NCBI GenBank assembly: GCA_002049455.2
Contig: KV919268.1
Location: 1-36,537, forward strand
Reading direction: 5' to 3'
Source: Porphyra umbilicalis
Taxonomy: Eukaryota; Rhodophyta; Bangiophyceae; Bangiales; Bangiaceae
DNA length: 36,537 nucleotides
This document shows, in pieces, positions 9,494 to 19,976 of this stretch. The first letter of the stretch is position 1. The number at the start of each line of letters is the position of its first letter. The notes under the pieces are model-generated. The model was given only the letters and a program-made list of their open reading frames with translations, had not been told where the DNA came from and searched no databases. Made by a program: the position numbers and the translations under genes.

Positions 9494-10738
9494 ATGGCCG
9501 CACGCGCCTTCACCTCCGTCACGGCCCGCGTCGCTCTCGTGGCGGCGGCGACCGCCCTGGTGGCGACGGCCGCGTCGACGACCGACGCGTTCAAGCCGGC
9601 GGTCGGCGGGACGTGCGAATGTGCCATGGCCGCGACGGCTGGCAAGTGCATCGTCTTCACGTCGTTTAGCAACAAGGCCCAGACGCGGGGCACGTGCAAG
9701 ACGGTCGGCAACAAGTGCGACGCGCCGTGGGAGTGCACTGACGACGGGCCGACGCACGTGTGCGCGGCGCACGCGGTGGAGGCGACGCTGCAGTGCAGCA
9801 AGCCGGCGTCTGGCGGCAGCTGCCCGTGCGGGAAGAAAAAGACGGACGACGTGACGCTGCGGCCGACGCAGGTGCTGCCGGCGGGGGGTGGGCGCAGCGG
9901 GGGGGTCAAGTCCGAGCCCGAGGAGAAGGAGAAGCCGGTGCCCGCGCCGTGGAAGCCTGACGGCCCCGCGCCGGCGCCCAAGTCGCCCGCGTGCAAGGCC
10001 ACCCACGCGATCGTGTCGGTGGAGGGCAAGCCGTGGCGCTGCGTGGCGTCGACGGACATTGGGAAGCGGTCGACGGAGGAGGCGTACGACTACCGCAACT
10101 GGGTCAACAATGGGTGGAAGACCAAGGACGACTACATCAACCTCAACTTCATGCGCGACGCCGCGTCGCGTCTGTACCTGTGCGTCACGTACGGGAGCGC
10201 GGCCAAGAGCGACGCGCCCAAAGCCGGGCGGTCGGTGACGGCGTCGCTAGTGTCGGCGGTGCCCAACAACTTTTACTTCCAGGACGACCCGATGAGCATT
10301 GACGCCAACGGCAAGCGCAAGGGCGACTTGTACGCGCCCAAGGACGGGTCGTCGGCGATGGAGCTGGCGGCCAAGCACAACTGGAAGGACGCGATGACGG
10401 ATGGGTATTGCGTGGACGCGGCGGAGGGGCTGGTGGCCAACTTTACGGGCCTGGCGTACGTCAAGGGGCTGGTGCTGAGCGTAGGGGGGGCGGCCGCGGG
10501 CTACCCCGACACGGGCGCGTGGGCGTTTTGGAACTTGCGCAGCAAGCCGACGACCGAGGCGCTCGCGTACGACGGTGCGGGGCGCATCCTCAACGCCAAG
10601 GGCCAGCGGGAGGCGTGGAAGGGGCAGAAGGGCGTGCGCCCGCCGTCGGCCATCCACCGCGTGACGATGGACGCGGCGTGCAGCTGCGACGGGTGGCGCA
10701 GGGCGTCCAAGGCGTCAGCGGCGCGCGCCAAGTATTAG
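9494..10738 (+). CDS. Secreted Cys-rich 414-aa protein, family copy 2
   Basis: Paralogue of copies 1, 3 and 4 with the same architecture: signal peptide, Cys-rich N-terminal domain, charged proline-rich linker, C-terminal domain with a terminal CSCDGW motif. Differs from copy 3 at very few residues (for example KGLVLSVGG instead of KGLALSVGG, and His instead of Tyr in PSAIHR). All cysteines and the NFT sequon are retained and the frame is intact, so it looks functional. ATG in CCACCATGG. Its distal promoter region is split from the proximal part by the transposon at 7850-9107, so any far-upstream control may be altered. Function unknown. Confidence 0.88.
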   Translation: MAARAFTSVTARVALVAAATALVATAASTTDAFKPAVGGTCECAMAATAGKCIVFTSFSNKAQTRGTCKTVGNKCDAPWECTDDGPTHVCAAHAVEATLQCSKPASGGSCPCGKKKTDDVTLRPTQVLPAGGGRSGGVKSEPEEKEKPVPAPWKPDGPAPAPKSPACKATHAIVSVEGKPWRCVASTDIGKRSTEEAYDYRNWVNNGWKTKDDYINLNFMRDAASRLYLCVTYGSAAKSDAPKAGRSVTASLVSAVPNNFYFQDDPMSIDANGKRKGDLYAPKDGSSAMELAAKHNWKDAMTDGYCVDAAEGLVANFTGLAYVKGLVLSVGGAAAGYPDTGAWAFWNLRSKPTTEALAYDGAGRILNAKGQREAWKGQKGVRPPSAIHRVTMDAACSCDGWRRASKASAARAKY

Positions 10739-10897
10739 GGTTTGGCGGCGGGGTGGGGGCGTTGGTGGGCGCCGGTCGCCTTCTGGGAAAAAATGCAGGA
10801 TAAAACCCGGATCACGCGCGCAGACACAGACCCATTGGGCTGATAAACCCCGGATCGATGGCACGTTGATTGGCTCACAATCGGCCGCACGGATAAG
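10739..10897 (+). other. Copy 2 3' flank, shared with copy 3
   Basis: Nearly identical to 19753-19911. Starts GGGTTTGGCGGCGGGG and ends near GGCTCACAATCG, where the copies diverge. Copies 1 and 4 share the first ~30 bp, then carry a different flank. Probably contains the 3' UTR. Confidence 0.6.
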
Positions 10898-10926
10898 TGT
10901 TGGGATGGTGTCGATCCGACACCATA

Positions 10927-11375
10927 TTGCTGACCTCCAAAAAATGGCGGTTGCAGAGTGGTTTCAATCATTCAACAGCGTACGTGGACCAATGGTAAGG
11001 CTTGGAATCATGTGAGTTCCTTACACAGTCTCCTCATGCAGCTCTGCGCACTGGAAACGCACATCAGGATCTCAAGAAATCTGAAGAAATTTGTTCACCT
11101 CATATGAAATCACAGGTCTGGCCCAGAACCCTCTCCATGACCTCTCCAGGCCCAAGCAAGCGGCCCAAAAATCTCAGTAAATCTCATTGTGGGTTGCAAT
11201 GGCTCTGAGTGACTCCTGCAAGACACGTTGATTGGCTTGCAAGATTACTGGCGGTAACTCCCAGCCAATAGTTTGATCGTGGCTTGTCGAACAGCCAATC
11301 CGACTTCATTTCTATGCTGTGTCGTCGGCTCTGCCTCCCTTCTCTCTGCAACCGCCATTTTTTGGAGGTTGGCAA
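10927..11375. mobile_element. TA-flanked MITE-like element, 32-bp TIRs
   Basis: Arms 10927-10958 and 11344-11375 are inverted repeats with two mismatches in 32, starting TTGC and containing ACCTCCAAAAAATGGCGG. TA borders both ends (10925-10926, 11376-11377), the target duplication typical of Tc1/mariner-type elements. The 449-bp body has no coding potential. The outer bases TTGCTGA match the element at 19977-20375, suggesting one family. Confidence 0.7.
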
Positions 11376-12361
11376 TAAGCCGGTGGTTTGTTGTCAGATC
11401 ACGCCTAGTTAAGGCCGCTCTTCTGGGTCTGAGCAGGGTTGTCAGCGTTTGGTTTGGTTTACCAAACATGAACGGAATTCAACCTCATTCACTTGAACGC
11501 TGGAGCTTTCAGGTTGAACGCAACATGTCAAAGGCCGTACTTGTTCCGCGTAATACTTAGTGTGCCATGTTTAATGTAGTTGAGATTGTGCTTGGGGAAG
11601 TCGGGTTGTCTGACTCGAGCTCCATCGAGCGTGAGTCGCCAAACCAATGTAGCGTGTGCATAGTAGGCCTGCTGCAGTCCCGGCGACAGAGCCCTGCTTG
11701 CCTGCCACACCACCGCGACACAATCCAAACGACTTGTACGAGCCGACGCCGGGGCGACGAGGTTGACAACCGCCTGGGCCTCCGCGCAGTAACGGAGACG
11801 GGAGGACCAAACAGAAAGGACCGAACACCAATACGTGCAGACGGGGCGTTGAGGGCGAGTGGATGCCCCGTTGTCTGAGAAGCAGCTTGCTGCACTCCAC
11901 GCAATCCTGGATGCGACCACGCCCCATCCATCCTCCAGCCAAAAAGGCTATGATTTACGCACACGTTGACAGCAGATGCATCGATCTACGTACTCAGCGC
12001 CTAGGGTGCTACACAGCCGATTGGCAACAGTTGACATGAAGGACGGTCTGGGAGCAGAACTCTCAGCGCGACTGACCTGCAGGGGGTATGGCAACGAGGC
12101 AGTCAGAGCGGCCGCACAGCGCCGAGCCACCTGGCTGATCAATTTGAAGTGGTCAACGAAAGCTCCTGTCTGCCCGGGCAATTAATCATAAATACAACCA
12201 AGTCGTTTGTCGTTTGGTTTGGTTCGTTTCTTGAAATCAACCTGATTCATCGAACCATCTGTAGATTCAACATGAACTTACAACCCTGGGTCTGAGCATT
12301 ACATGGCAAGGAAGAAAAGACAAGCTGCAACGTGCTAAAATGTGAGTGGTCAACACAAAAT
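11376..12361. other. Repeat-rich intergenic DNA
   Basis: Balanced-composition DNA with overlapping short frames on both strands and no domain. A loose ~45-bp direct repeat with CGTTTGGTTTGGTT and TCAACCT-ATTCA occurs near 11449 and 12210. No gene or RNA is supported. Confidence 0.4.
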
Positions 12362-12439
12362 ACCCCTCTCACAGGGGTCGTAGAGGCCGAAACAGGGGAC
12401 GTCCCCTGTTTCGGCCTCTACGACCCCTGTGAGGGGGGT
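12362..12439. repeat. Perfect 66-bp palindrome, no spacer
   Basis: 12368-12400 and 12401-12433 are exact reverse complements with no spacer (centre GGGGAC/GTCCCC); similarity extends to 12362-12439 with mismatches. The arm contains TCGTAGAGGCCGAAACAGG. Such a structure would form a cruciform or a long RNA hairpin. It has no target duplication that I can recognise. Confidence 0.85.
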
Positions 12440-13232
12440 GACACCCGTCTCAATTTCGGCCTGAGAAGGCTCTGTGACAGGGGTGCCTGACGATTCAGGA
12501 TGACCCGTGGGCGGTGACTTGATCCGACTGATCACGTCTTGCCCGCGCGTTGCTGCGCCCGTCGTCCGCAGCCGATCTTGTATGCGCCCGGGTGATCGCT
12601 GTGCCGTTGCCGTCTTCCAGTGGTGGGGCTCAATATGGAGAAGGAAAACAAAGACCGGACGTACGCTTTGTCGTACGGTAGTTGCACGGGTCAGGGTAGG
12701 GTCAGTGAAGGGGGGGGGCGGGCGTGGGGGGGAGGGGGGAGGCGCGTACGTCCCGAACACACGGCGGGAAACAACGCTCATCCTCCCCTTCTATCCACAC
12801 ATATGCTCTTTTGGTCACCCCTGTGTCCTCCCCGCGGATACTCTTTCGTTCTTTTTCAATTTTGCGAAAACAGGGCAACCATAGCAAACATTGTCGTCGA
12901 GTTCCGAGGCACAGTGTGGGCATGCTACTGCACCAAGACTGCCCGGCATCTTCATTTGCAATGATGGTCGGGGGGGTCTGCCAGCGTTATGTAATGCTTC
13001 CAGCAGGTCCCCCTGCATTCTTCTAGGCAAGCGGGGAAAGCCGAGACAGAATCTGCAGTCCTTTTTTTTTCCGAACCACTTCCCGAGGGACACTGGCTAT
13101 CTATATGTAGATGTTGCTCCCTCGGCTACCTGTTTGCTGGTCAAAGAGCGTGCTCAGGAGCCGACCGTGCGTGCACAAGGGTGCACAGCGCAAGAAAACG
13201 AGCCACAGAGCGCTTGGAGAGCATTACCACAG
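12440..13232. other. Intergenic DNA, no gene seen
   Basis: Contains a G-rich tract near 12708-12740 and mixed sequence. The frames at 12507-13026 and 12815-13247 overlap antisense to each other and have no recognisable content. Confidence 0.4.
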
Positions 13233-13940
13233 TTCCCTGGCCTTTAAGACAGGGTGCTCTCAAAGTGTAGTGATGCACACATATACTTAGATCACGAGAC
13301 TTGCTCTCCGTTTCAGAGGTGGTAGTCTGCATTCGTGTCCTCAGGGATCTGAGGTCGTGTCAGTGCTGGAAGGGCCGCGATGACGCTAAAAGCGAATGGA
13401 GTTACGTGGCTGAGATGGACTGTCCTGCCACAGGTGTCACGGGGCCCGGACGGCGCCTGCCCCCGTGCCCCCTTCACCGCCGCGCGACTACCGCGCGCCG
13501 CGAATTCCGGGGTTCGACGCGGCCGCGATGACGCGCGGGTGATCGTGCCTGCGCGTCTGCTTCTGTTGCGGCGGCGCGTCGGCGGTTGCTGACGCCATCC
13601 AGTGGCGCAATTAGAGGCGCACCGTCGCGCGGCGGTCGATCCCACCCGCCCGCCCGCGCGCCGTGTCGGCCGCCCCGCCCGCCGTGCGCAGGTGCGCTGC
13701 GCGGCGGAGTGACGGCCCCGCCCGCGGGCGTCGCGCGACGCCGGCGGGCCGCCGCCGCTGCAGTGGCGGAGGCGGCACCCTTTTCCCCGCCCCACGCCCC
13801 CCCCACTACGGCAACGTGGCTGTACGTGCCCCCGCGCACGCTCGGGGCCATGGAGCCGGCCAGCGTGCTCGGTATCAATGCATCGCCGAGCGCGCCACCG
13901 CCCTGACAGCCAGGGTATTGCACGCACGTGCCTGGCATTG
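13233..13940 (-). repeat. Duplicated block RA (includes fragment R2)
   Basis: About 0.7 kb similar to RB at 15655-16284, same orientation, with point changes and a few indels. One end is fragment R (13233-13345); the other ends near GTATTGCACGCACGTGCC. The GC-rich half holds open frames on both strands; insertions between RA and RB are not confined to multiples of three in a way that would support coding. The two blocks lie 1.7 kb apart, but termini lack TG..CA and a target duplication, so LTRs are not supported. Confidence 0.65.
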
Positions 13941-14097
13941 GAGTTGTGGATGTCTATCCTTGTGTGGTGCGCATCTCGTCCGTGCCTGTTGGAGCAGGTC
14001 TGCTGCCACTTCGGTGCATGTCAATTTTTGTGAAAGGAGCTTGAAACAAGAACACCAGTAACGTCCCCTCGGGGCCAATGAGAGCGGATGACCTTGT

Positions 14098-14919
14098 CTA
14101 CGTTGCAATCTTCAAGAAACTTTGGATGTGGAATCTGACACTCCCCCTTATGACCAATGAGCAGTCGTATTTGAGGGAGGAGCCAATCCAGGGCCACAGT
14201 TCGCTTGAAAACGCAGAAGCGCAGGAACACTGGGTCTTAACTAGGCGTAAGATCTGCACCATGCCAACGTTTGGTGCAGCGTATGGGGGAAACCCCCGTT
14301 CGGAAAGAGTCAAACCATTGGAATGTGACCAAACATTGTGCATGATTGCGTGCCACGACGCTCTCAATACCGCGCCAAGCACTCTCCGCTTGCGAAGTGT
14401 CCAAATTCCCCACTGCCACATCATCTTTGACTGCCACTTTGATAGTCCAGCAGGCCTTCGCAGGTCGACAGGGCAGGTCATGGCAGCGGCATGATTGAAA
14501 ATTGTGCTTTTCAACTCATCATGTCCTCGTGGACTCCGTGTCCGCGCAGAAGGACGCCGACGACACCGTCGCAGCCCCACAAAGTGCCAATGTCCTGCCT
14601 CGTCAACGTGCGGCGAGCTCTCATAGTCATCGTCCTCCATGAAGCCAACTGTCAAGAAGGTGGTCGACCCAGGGCGTGATTGGAGGTAGTCTCCTCCTGA
14701 GCTGCTCGCCTTCACTGACACGGCCCCCCTCGTGCTCCACGATGCTACTGGTCGGGGCGGCCGAACAGCGACCGCGCTACAGCGGCGCAATCCCATTCGT
14801 TTTGCAGCGCGTGCGCCACCTGCGGCGAGCTCCGAGCCGGCGTGCGGGGGCAGCTTCGACCAGCGTCGCTGAGGGGGACGCACTGCTCGGGCCTGTAAAG
14901 TGCGGTGGCACACCATCAA
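14098..14919 (-). CDS. Possible hypothetical protein (weak)
   Basis: A 273-codon open frame in DNA of moderate GC content, longer than expected by chance there. It includes an acidic patch (FMEDDDYESSPHVDEAG) followed by an Arg-rich stretch, but no domain, and its codon use is unlike the GC-rich genes around it. It lies between repeat blocks RA and RB. It may be an eroded gene or chance; the start is unknown. Confidence 0.22.
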   Translation of the reverse strand: MMVCHRTLQARAVRPPQRRWSKLPPHAGSELAAGGARAAKRMGLRRCSAVAVRPPRPVASWSTRGAVSVKASSSGGDYLQSRPGSTTFLTVGFMEDDDYESSPHVDEAGHWHFVGLRRCRRRPSARTRSPRGHDELKSTIFNHAAAMTCPVDLRRPAGLSKWQSKMMWQWGIWTLRKRRVLGAVLRASWHAIMHNVWSHSNGLTLSERGFPPYAAPNVGMVQILRLVKTQCSCASAFSSELWPWIGSSLKYDCSLVIRGSVRFHIQSFLKIAT

Positions 14920-15071
14920 GGCCTCCTGCGTGGTGTAGAAGCAGGCCAGTGGACGGATGGAAATGATACAATTGAATGGAAGGTGTATAATAGATGCGAA
15001 GATTCCAGCACATTATTCCGCGTTAGGGTGCGCGCACCGCTGGAGCACAATGATTATCAGCTGCACCATAG

Positions 15072-16335
15072 TATGGTGCCTGTCCCAAAAATGAGACATG
15101 GCGGATTTTTCTTTTTTTCTCGGCCCACTGGCCTTCTGCAACGGTCCGATGATGAAATATGACCCACTCGGTCCCACTGTGCTTCCGGAAAGACCCCTGA
15201 CAGTGCTAGCAGAGACGGCACCTCCTGACGTGTCATGGGGAACAGTGTCATTCGTTGCAGCTTCGACAGGTGACGGTCATGCGCCCCAATCAAATGCACG
15301 GATTACTAGAGCAGGCATGTGCTGACAATTTGTGCACCAAGAAAAGGCACCACCTTGCCAATAAAAACGTGAAAAAGACCCCCATGTAGCCCCCTGTGAG
15401 GAAAACACGATTTAGGACACTCCTCATCGAAGCTCCAGTTAGCACATGAGCTTTGGCGTTGCAAACCTTTAACCCCAAGAACCTGAAAAAGACTGGCTCC
15501 AAGATCGGGGCTATCTGAGAGGTCCACAGAACAGGGCCCACAGGCGGGTATTAAGGAGTTGGCAGCCAAGCACGCGTCGGAAGAGGCTCTTTCCATGGAG
15601 GCCAGTCGAGAATTTTCTCGTACCCCACGCCGGCTGCCCCCGTGCAGTGATGTGTTCCCTGGCCTTTAGGACAGGGTGCTCTCAAAGTGTAGTGATGCAC
15701 ACATATACTTAGATCACGGGACTTGCTCTCCGTTTCAGAGGTGACAGTCTACATTCGTGTCCTCAGGGATCTGAGGGCGTGTCGACGTTGGAAGGGTCGC
15801 GATGACGCTAAAAGCGAATAGAGTTACGTGGCTGAGAAGGACTGTCCTGCCACAATGGTCACAGGGCCCGGACGGTGCCTGCCCCCGTACCACCCCCCAC
15901 CGCCCCGAGTTGGGCGCGGCGACCGCGCGCAGCGACTACTGGGGTTGAACGCGCCCGCGATGACCCGTGGGTGATCGTGCCTGAGCGCCGGCTTCTGTTG
16001 CGGCAGCCCGTCGGCCTGCCATCTACCGGCGCAGTTAGAGGTGCGCTGCGCGGCGGAGTGAAGGCCCCTCCCGTCGGCGTCGCGCGACGCCGGCGAGCCG
16101 CCGCCGCTGCGGTGCCGGCGGCGGCACCCTTTTCCCCGCCCCACGCTTCCCCCGCCACGGCAACATGGCTGCACGTGCCCCTGTGCGCGCTTGCGGCTAT
16201 GGAGTCGGCCGGCGTGCCCGGTGTCGATGCGTCGCCAAGCGCGCCACCGCCCTGAAGGCCAGGGTATTGCACGCACGTGCCTGGAATCAGTCCTTCAGAA
16301 AACGCGCATGTCTCATTTTTGGGACACGCACCATA
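15072..16335. mobile_element. Possible TIR element enclosing block RB
   Basis: 15072-15100 and 16307-16335 are inverted repeats, 28 of 29 bases matching, with the core GTCCCAAAAATGAGACATG. Both ends begin TA, compatible with a TA target duplication. Inside are mixed intergenic DNA and the duplicated block RB with fragment R3. No transposase is seen. Coincidental pairing of two solo ends cannot be excluded. Confidence 0.5.
15655..16284 (-). repeat. Duplicated block RB (includes fragment R3)
   Basis: Copy of RA (13233-13940). Fragment R occupies 15655-15768. Shorter than RA in the GC-rich part, where RA has an extra stretch around 13590-13690. Confidence 0.65.
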
Positions 16336-17628
16336 TAGCGGAGCCACTCACATCACGCCACGAATCCAGGATAAATCACCATTAAAGAGGGCGCAAGCGC
16401 AACGAGCAGCCTCGGCGCGTGCTACCTCAGAAAGTTGGTCCCAAAGAATTGGCACCAAGCATGCTTCTCCGGCGCACGGCTCCCTGCCACCCTGCTTGCC
16501 ACACCCTGACCACGACGGGGCTCCTGTGGACCGCGCCGTTCTCCACGTCATCGACCACAAGTCCCTCCGCAGCCTTACTTCCTCGCGCCCACTACCAGCT
16601 GCATGCCGATGACCGAGAGCAACGAGGACGCCTGCCTATCCGCAATGGACATCTTGGAGAGCGTTCCGGGTTGCACGCAGGAGAAGCTTGCCGCGCGCAC
16701 CCATCGGCCTACCGACTCCTCCAACTGAGCCCTACGGTGAACTGGACCATGACGCCGAACCCCGAGGACTCCTACCTATCTGCTGCGCAGTGATCAGGAT
16801 CACATGATCTTTCATGTCACTGGAAGAGTGTCATGTGGGTGACTCTGTACTCTCTATGATGTGTCTTCGCGACCTTTCTTAGTAGTGAACGTTCTTGGTG
16901 CTTTTTGAGCCCATCTGTGACCATTCCCATGTTTGTGTTCGTCTCCACGGCGTTAGAGTGGCTGTTCGATATACTACGTTGTATTCGTATCTATATATGT
17001 GGTCCTCTTCTCCTTCTCTTGCAATCAAGATGGGCAGCGACGCCAATATTGATATTGACGAGAAGATTGGACAGGTGTACCACAGGCCATAGAGATGGGC
17101 TACATATTACATATAGCTGCGTCGTCGATGGCGCGGCGGCCTGCACTTCGATTGCGAGGGCACGCAATTTCGCGAAAGGCCAGTGCCACACAGCATGCCA
17201 CCAGCCCTGCACGCGCCTGTAGTCCCCGAAGCAGGCTCGTCGGCGCCGCTCGTCGTGCGAGTGCCAGTATGCTGGCCACAAAAACCAAACGCTCTGAAGT
17301 GGACGGCCGACCCCAACCCATTTCCTCTTCACTGTCTGACCGCAACGCTGACGGTGTATGACGTGGGAAACATGTTCCCTTGCGTCTCTGTCGTGCTACC
17401 GCAGACACATTACACGAGCACGTCAAAGATAAGCAGAACGATTGTAAGTAGCACAGGATACTTACGCACTTCCGTAGCACTTGATCTCACTTTTGAAAGA
17501 GCGTCGACAATCTTTGAATGTCTCCAGACAGGTGATGGTGAACGACAGGCGATTTTGGCCATTCTGACTAGTACAGCCGAGTGCCTCGGCTGGATATTAT
17601 GGTGTTAGTGCGCACCGCTGGGCTTGCT
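16336..17628. other. Intergenic DNA with gene-like scraps
   Basis: Mostly mixed-composition DNA. Around 16580-16793 short protein-like stretches occur in two plus frames (MTESNEDACLSAMDILES from 16609; TVNWTMTPNPEDSY before a stop at 16793), possibly the relic of a gene, too short to name. The rest to 17628 has overlapping frames only. Confidence 0.35.
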
Positions 17629-18507
17629 CTGAGGACACGAATGCAGACTGCCACCTCTGAAATGGAGAGCAAGTCTCTTGATCTAAGTATATGTGTGCAT
17701 CACTACACTTTTAGAGCACCCTGCCCTAAAGGCCAGGGAATTTTTGGGAGAACCGCTGTGCATGCGCCTCCGGCGCGAACCCCCCACACTTCTGCCGGTC
17801 ACCCTTTCGTCTGCCAGGGAAGGGTGCATGAGCCCCTTACCTGCCGCCGCCCGCCACCCGCACTTGCGCACCGGCGGTGCGGGGCGCCGCCGGACACGGC
17901 GGCGCCCCCCACCGACCGGTCCGTCGATCGGCGCGTGTTGCCAACCGCCCGGGTCTCGCGGCGCGCTTACGTGGTGCCGCGACGCGCCGGCACGCCGGCG
18001 TGCCTCTTCGCGGCGGCTCCCCATGAAGCTCAGCACTGGAGGGTTCCTGCCATCCCGCCGTTGGCGGGAGGTAATCGCCGTGTCGGCCGCTCGCGCTGCC
18101 GGCGCCGCTCTTTCGTGGCGGCAACAGGGGGGCGACCGCCCATGGCCTCGTGCAGAGGAGTGGGGGCTGCGGATCACGCACGCAGAAACCACCCCGCCGC
18201 AGCACGGGTGGGCGCCCAGCTAGCAGTGTCACCGCGACGGCCTGCGACCCCGCGGGGGGCTCCCATCTGCCAATGCCACCACTGCCGCGGAGGGAGCTCT
18301 TGTCCGGACAAGCCTACAAAAGGGCGGCCCGCCGCCGATCTCTTTGCTCCCACTCACCTTCCTCAACCCACACCCACACAGCCCAAATAGCCAGCCCCTC
18401 CGACCGGCCGACGAGCGGCAAGCGGCACTGAAGCGGTGGCAGGTCTCCCTCCTCTCCCACCCCCGCTACCACCGCCGTCGCACCCGTCGCTCCCAACGCT
18501 GCCCACC
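17629..18507 (+). promoter_or_regulatory. Intact upstream region of copy 3 (fragment R4 to ATG)
   Basis: Uninterrupted version of the upstream duplication: fragment R4 (17629-17743), the distal block, then the proximal promoter with a CCAAT box near 18270, the dyad at 18299-18312 and a pyrimidine-rich leader. It shows the empty site (about 18120-18128) of the transposon in copy 2. A shared long open frame crosses this region, but it overlaps the promoter. Confidence 0.65.
18299..18312. promoter_or_regulatory. Promoter dyad of copy 3
   Basis: CTTGTCCGGACAAG, a perfect 14-bp palindrome ending 195 bp before the ATG, followed directly by CCTACAAAAGGGCGG. Confidence 0.6.
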
Positions 18508-19752
18508 ATGGCCGCACGCGCCTTCACCTCCGTCACGGCCCGCGTCGCTCTCGTGGCGGCGGCGACCGCCCTGGTGGCGACGGCCGCGTCGACGACCGAC
18601 GCGTTCAAGCCGGCGGTCGGCGGGACGTGCGAATGTGCCATGGCCGCGACGGCTGGCAAGTGCATCGTCTTCACGTCGTTTAGCAACAAGGCCCAGACGC
18701 GGGGCACGTGCAAGACGGTCGGCAACAAGTGCGACGCGCCGTGGGAGTGCACTGACGACGGGCCGACGCACGTGTGCGCGGCGCACGCGGTGGAGGCGAC
18801 GCTGCAGTGCAGCAAGCCGGCGTCTGGCGGCAGCTGCCCGTGCGGGAAGAAAAAGACGGACGACGTGACGCTGCGGCCGACGCAGGTGCTGCCGGCGGGG
18901 GGTGGGCGCAGCGGGGGGGTCAAGTCCGAGCCCGAGGAGAAGGAGAAGCCGGTGCCCGCGCCGTGGAAGCCTGACGGCCCCGCGCCGGCGCCCAAGTCGC
19001 CCGCGTGCAAGGCCACCCACGCGATCGTGTCGGTGGAGGGCAAGCCGTGGCGCTGCGTGGCGTCGACGGACATTGGGAAGCGGTCGACGGAGGAGGCGTA
19101 CGACTACCGCAACTGGGTCAACAATGGGTGGAAGACCAAGGACGACTACATCAACCTCAACTTCATGCGCGACGCCGCGTCGCGTCTGTACCTGTGCGTC
19201 ACGTACGGGAGCGCGGCCAAGAGCGACGCGCCCAAAGCCGGGCGGTCGGTGACGGCGTCGCTAGTGTCGGCGGTGCCCAACAACTTTTACTTCCAGGACG
19301 ACCCGATGAGCATTGACGCCAACGGCAAGCGCAAGGGCGACTTGTACGCGCCCAAGGACGGGTCGTCGGCGATGGAGCTGGCGGCCAAGCACAACTGGAA
19401 GGACGCGATGACGGATGGGTATTGCGTGGACGCGGCGGAGGGGCTGGTGGCCAACTTTACGGGCCTGGCGTACGTCAAGGGGCTGGCGCTGAGCGTAGGG
19501 GGGGCGGCCGCGGGCTACCCCGACACGGGCGCGTGGGCGTTTTGGAACTTGCGCAGCAAGCCGACGACCGAGGCGCTCGCGTACGACGGTGCGGGGCGCA
19601 TCCTCAACGCCAAGGGCCAGCGGGAGGCGTGGAAGGGGCAGAAGGGCGTGCGCCCGCCGTCAGCCATCTACCGCGTGACGATGGACGCGGCGTGCAGCTG
19701 CGACGGGTGGCGCAGGGCGTCCAAGGCGTCGGCGGCGCGCGCCAAGTATTAG
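18508..19752 (+). CDS. Secreted Cys-rich 414-aa protein, family copy 3
   Basis: Intact paralogue, near-identical to copies 2 and 4: signal peptide, 16 mature cysteines, Lys/Glu/Pro linker, one NFT sequon, C-terminal CSCDGW. A private change is PSAIYR where the others have PSAIHR. It has the complete upstream duplication and is therefore the best reference copy. Same CCACCATGG start. Function unknown. Confidence 0.88.
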   Translation: MAARAFTSVTARVALVAAATALVATAASTTDAFKPAVGGTCECAMAATAGKCIVFTSFSNKAQTRGTCKTVGNKCDAPWECTDDGPTHVCAAHAVEATLQCSKPASGGSCPCGKKKTDDVTLRPTQVLPAGGGRSGGVKSEPEEKEKPVPAPWKPDGPAPAPKSPACKATHAIVSVEGKPWRCVASTDIGKRSTEEAYDYRNWVNNGWKTKDDYINLNFMRDAASRLYLCVTYGSAAKSDAPKAGRSVTASLVSAVPNNFYFQDDPMSIDANGKRKGDLYAPKDGSSAMELAAKHNWKDAMTDGYCVDAAEGLVANFTGLAYVKGLALSVGGAAAGYPDTGAWAFWNLRSKPTTEALAYDGAGRILNAKGQREAWKGQKGVRPPSAIYRVTMDAACSCDGWRRASKASAARAKY

Positions 19753-19911
19753 GGTTTGGCGGCGGGGTGGGGGCGTTGGTGGGCGCCGGCCGCTCTATGG
19801 GAAAAAATGCAGGATAAAACCCGGATCACGCGCGCAGGCACAGACCCATTGGGCTGATAAAACCCGGATCGATGGCACGTTGATTGGCTCACAATCGCCC
19901 ACACGGACAGC
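19753..19911 (+). other. Copy 3 3' flank, shared with copy 2
   Basis: Matches 10739-10897 until about GGCTCACAATCG; marks the downstream limit of the duplication between copies 2 and 3. Confidence 0.6.
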
Positions 19912-19976
19912 CGACAGCAGCTTCGTGCCTCGCCCTTACGCTCATCAATACAGCCATTCTGTTACCACATTCAGTA

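Noticed and set aside
11449..12255. Direct ~45-bp similarity (CGTTTGGTTTGGTT...) at two places
   Set aside because: Imperfect with gaps and without clear borders; could be chance in T-rich sequence.
13233..16284. RA/RB as long terminal repeats of a retrotransposon
   Set aside because: No TG..CA ends, no primer-binding site or polypurine tract seen, no gag/pol coding and no 4-6-bp target duplication.
16580..16793. Gene-like fragment with MTESNEDACLSAMDILES and TVNWTMTPNPEDSY
   Set aside because: The two parts are in different frames, short, and match no family I recognise; recorded only as a possible relic.
17641..18390. Long open frame shared by the upstream regions of copies 2, 3 and 4 (MESKSLDLSICVHHY...)
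   Set aside because: It covers the whole promoter, dyad and leader, is Pro/Arg-rich, is interrupted by the transposon in copy 2, and lies in a recent duplication, so sharing it says nothing about coding.
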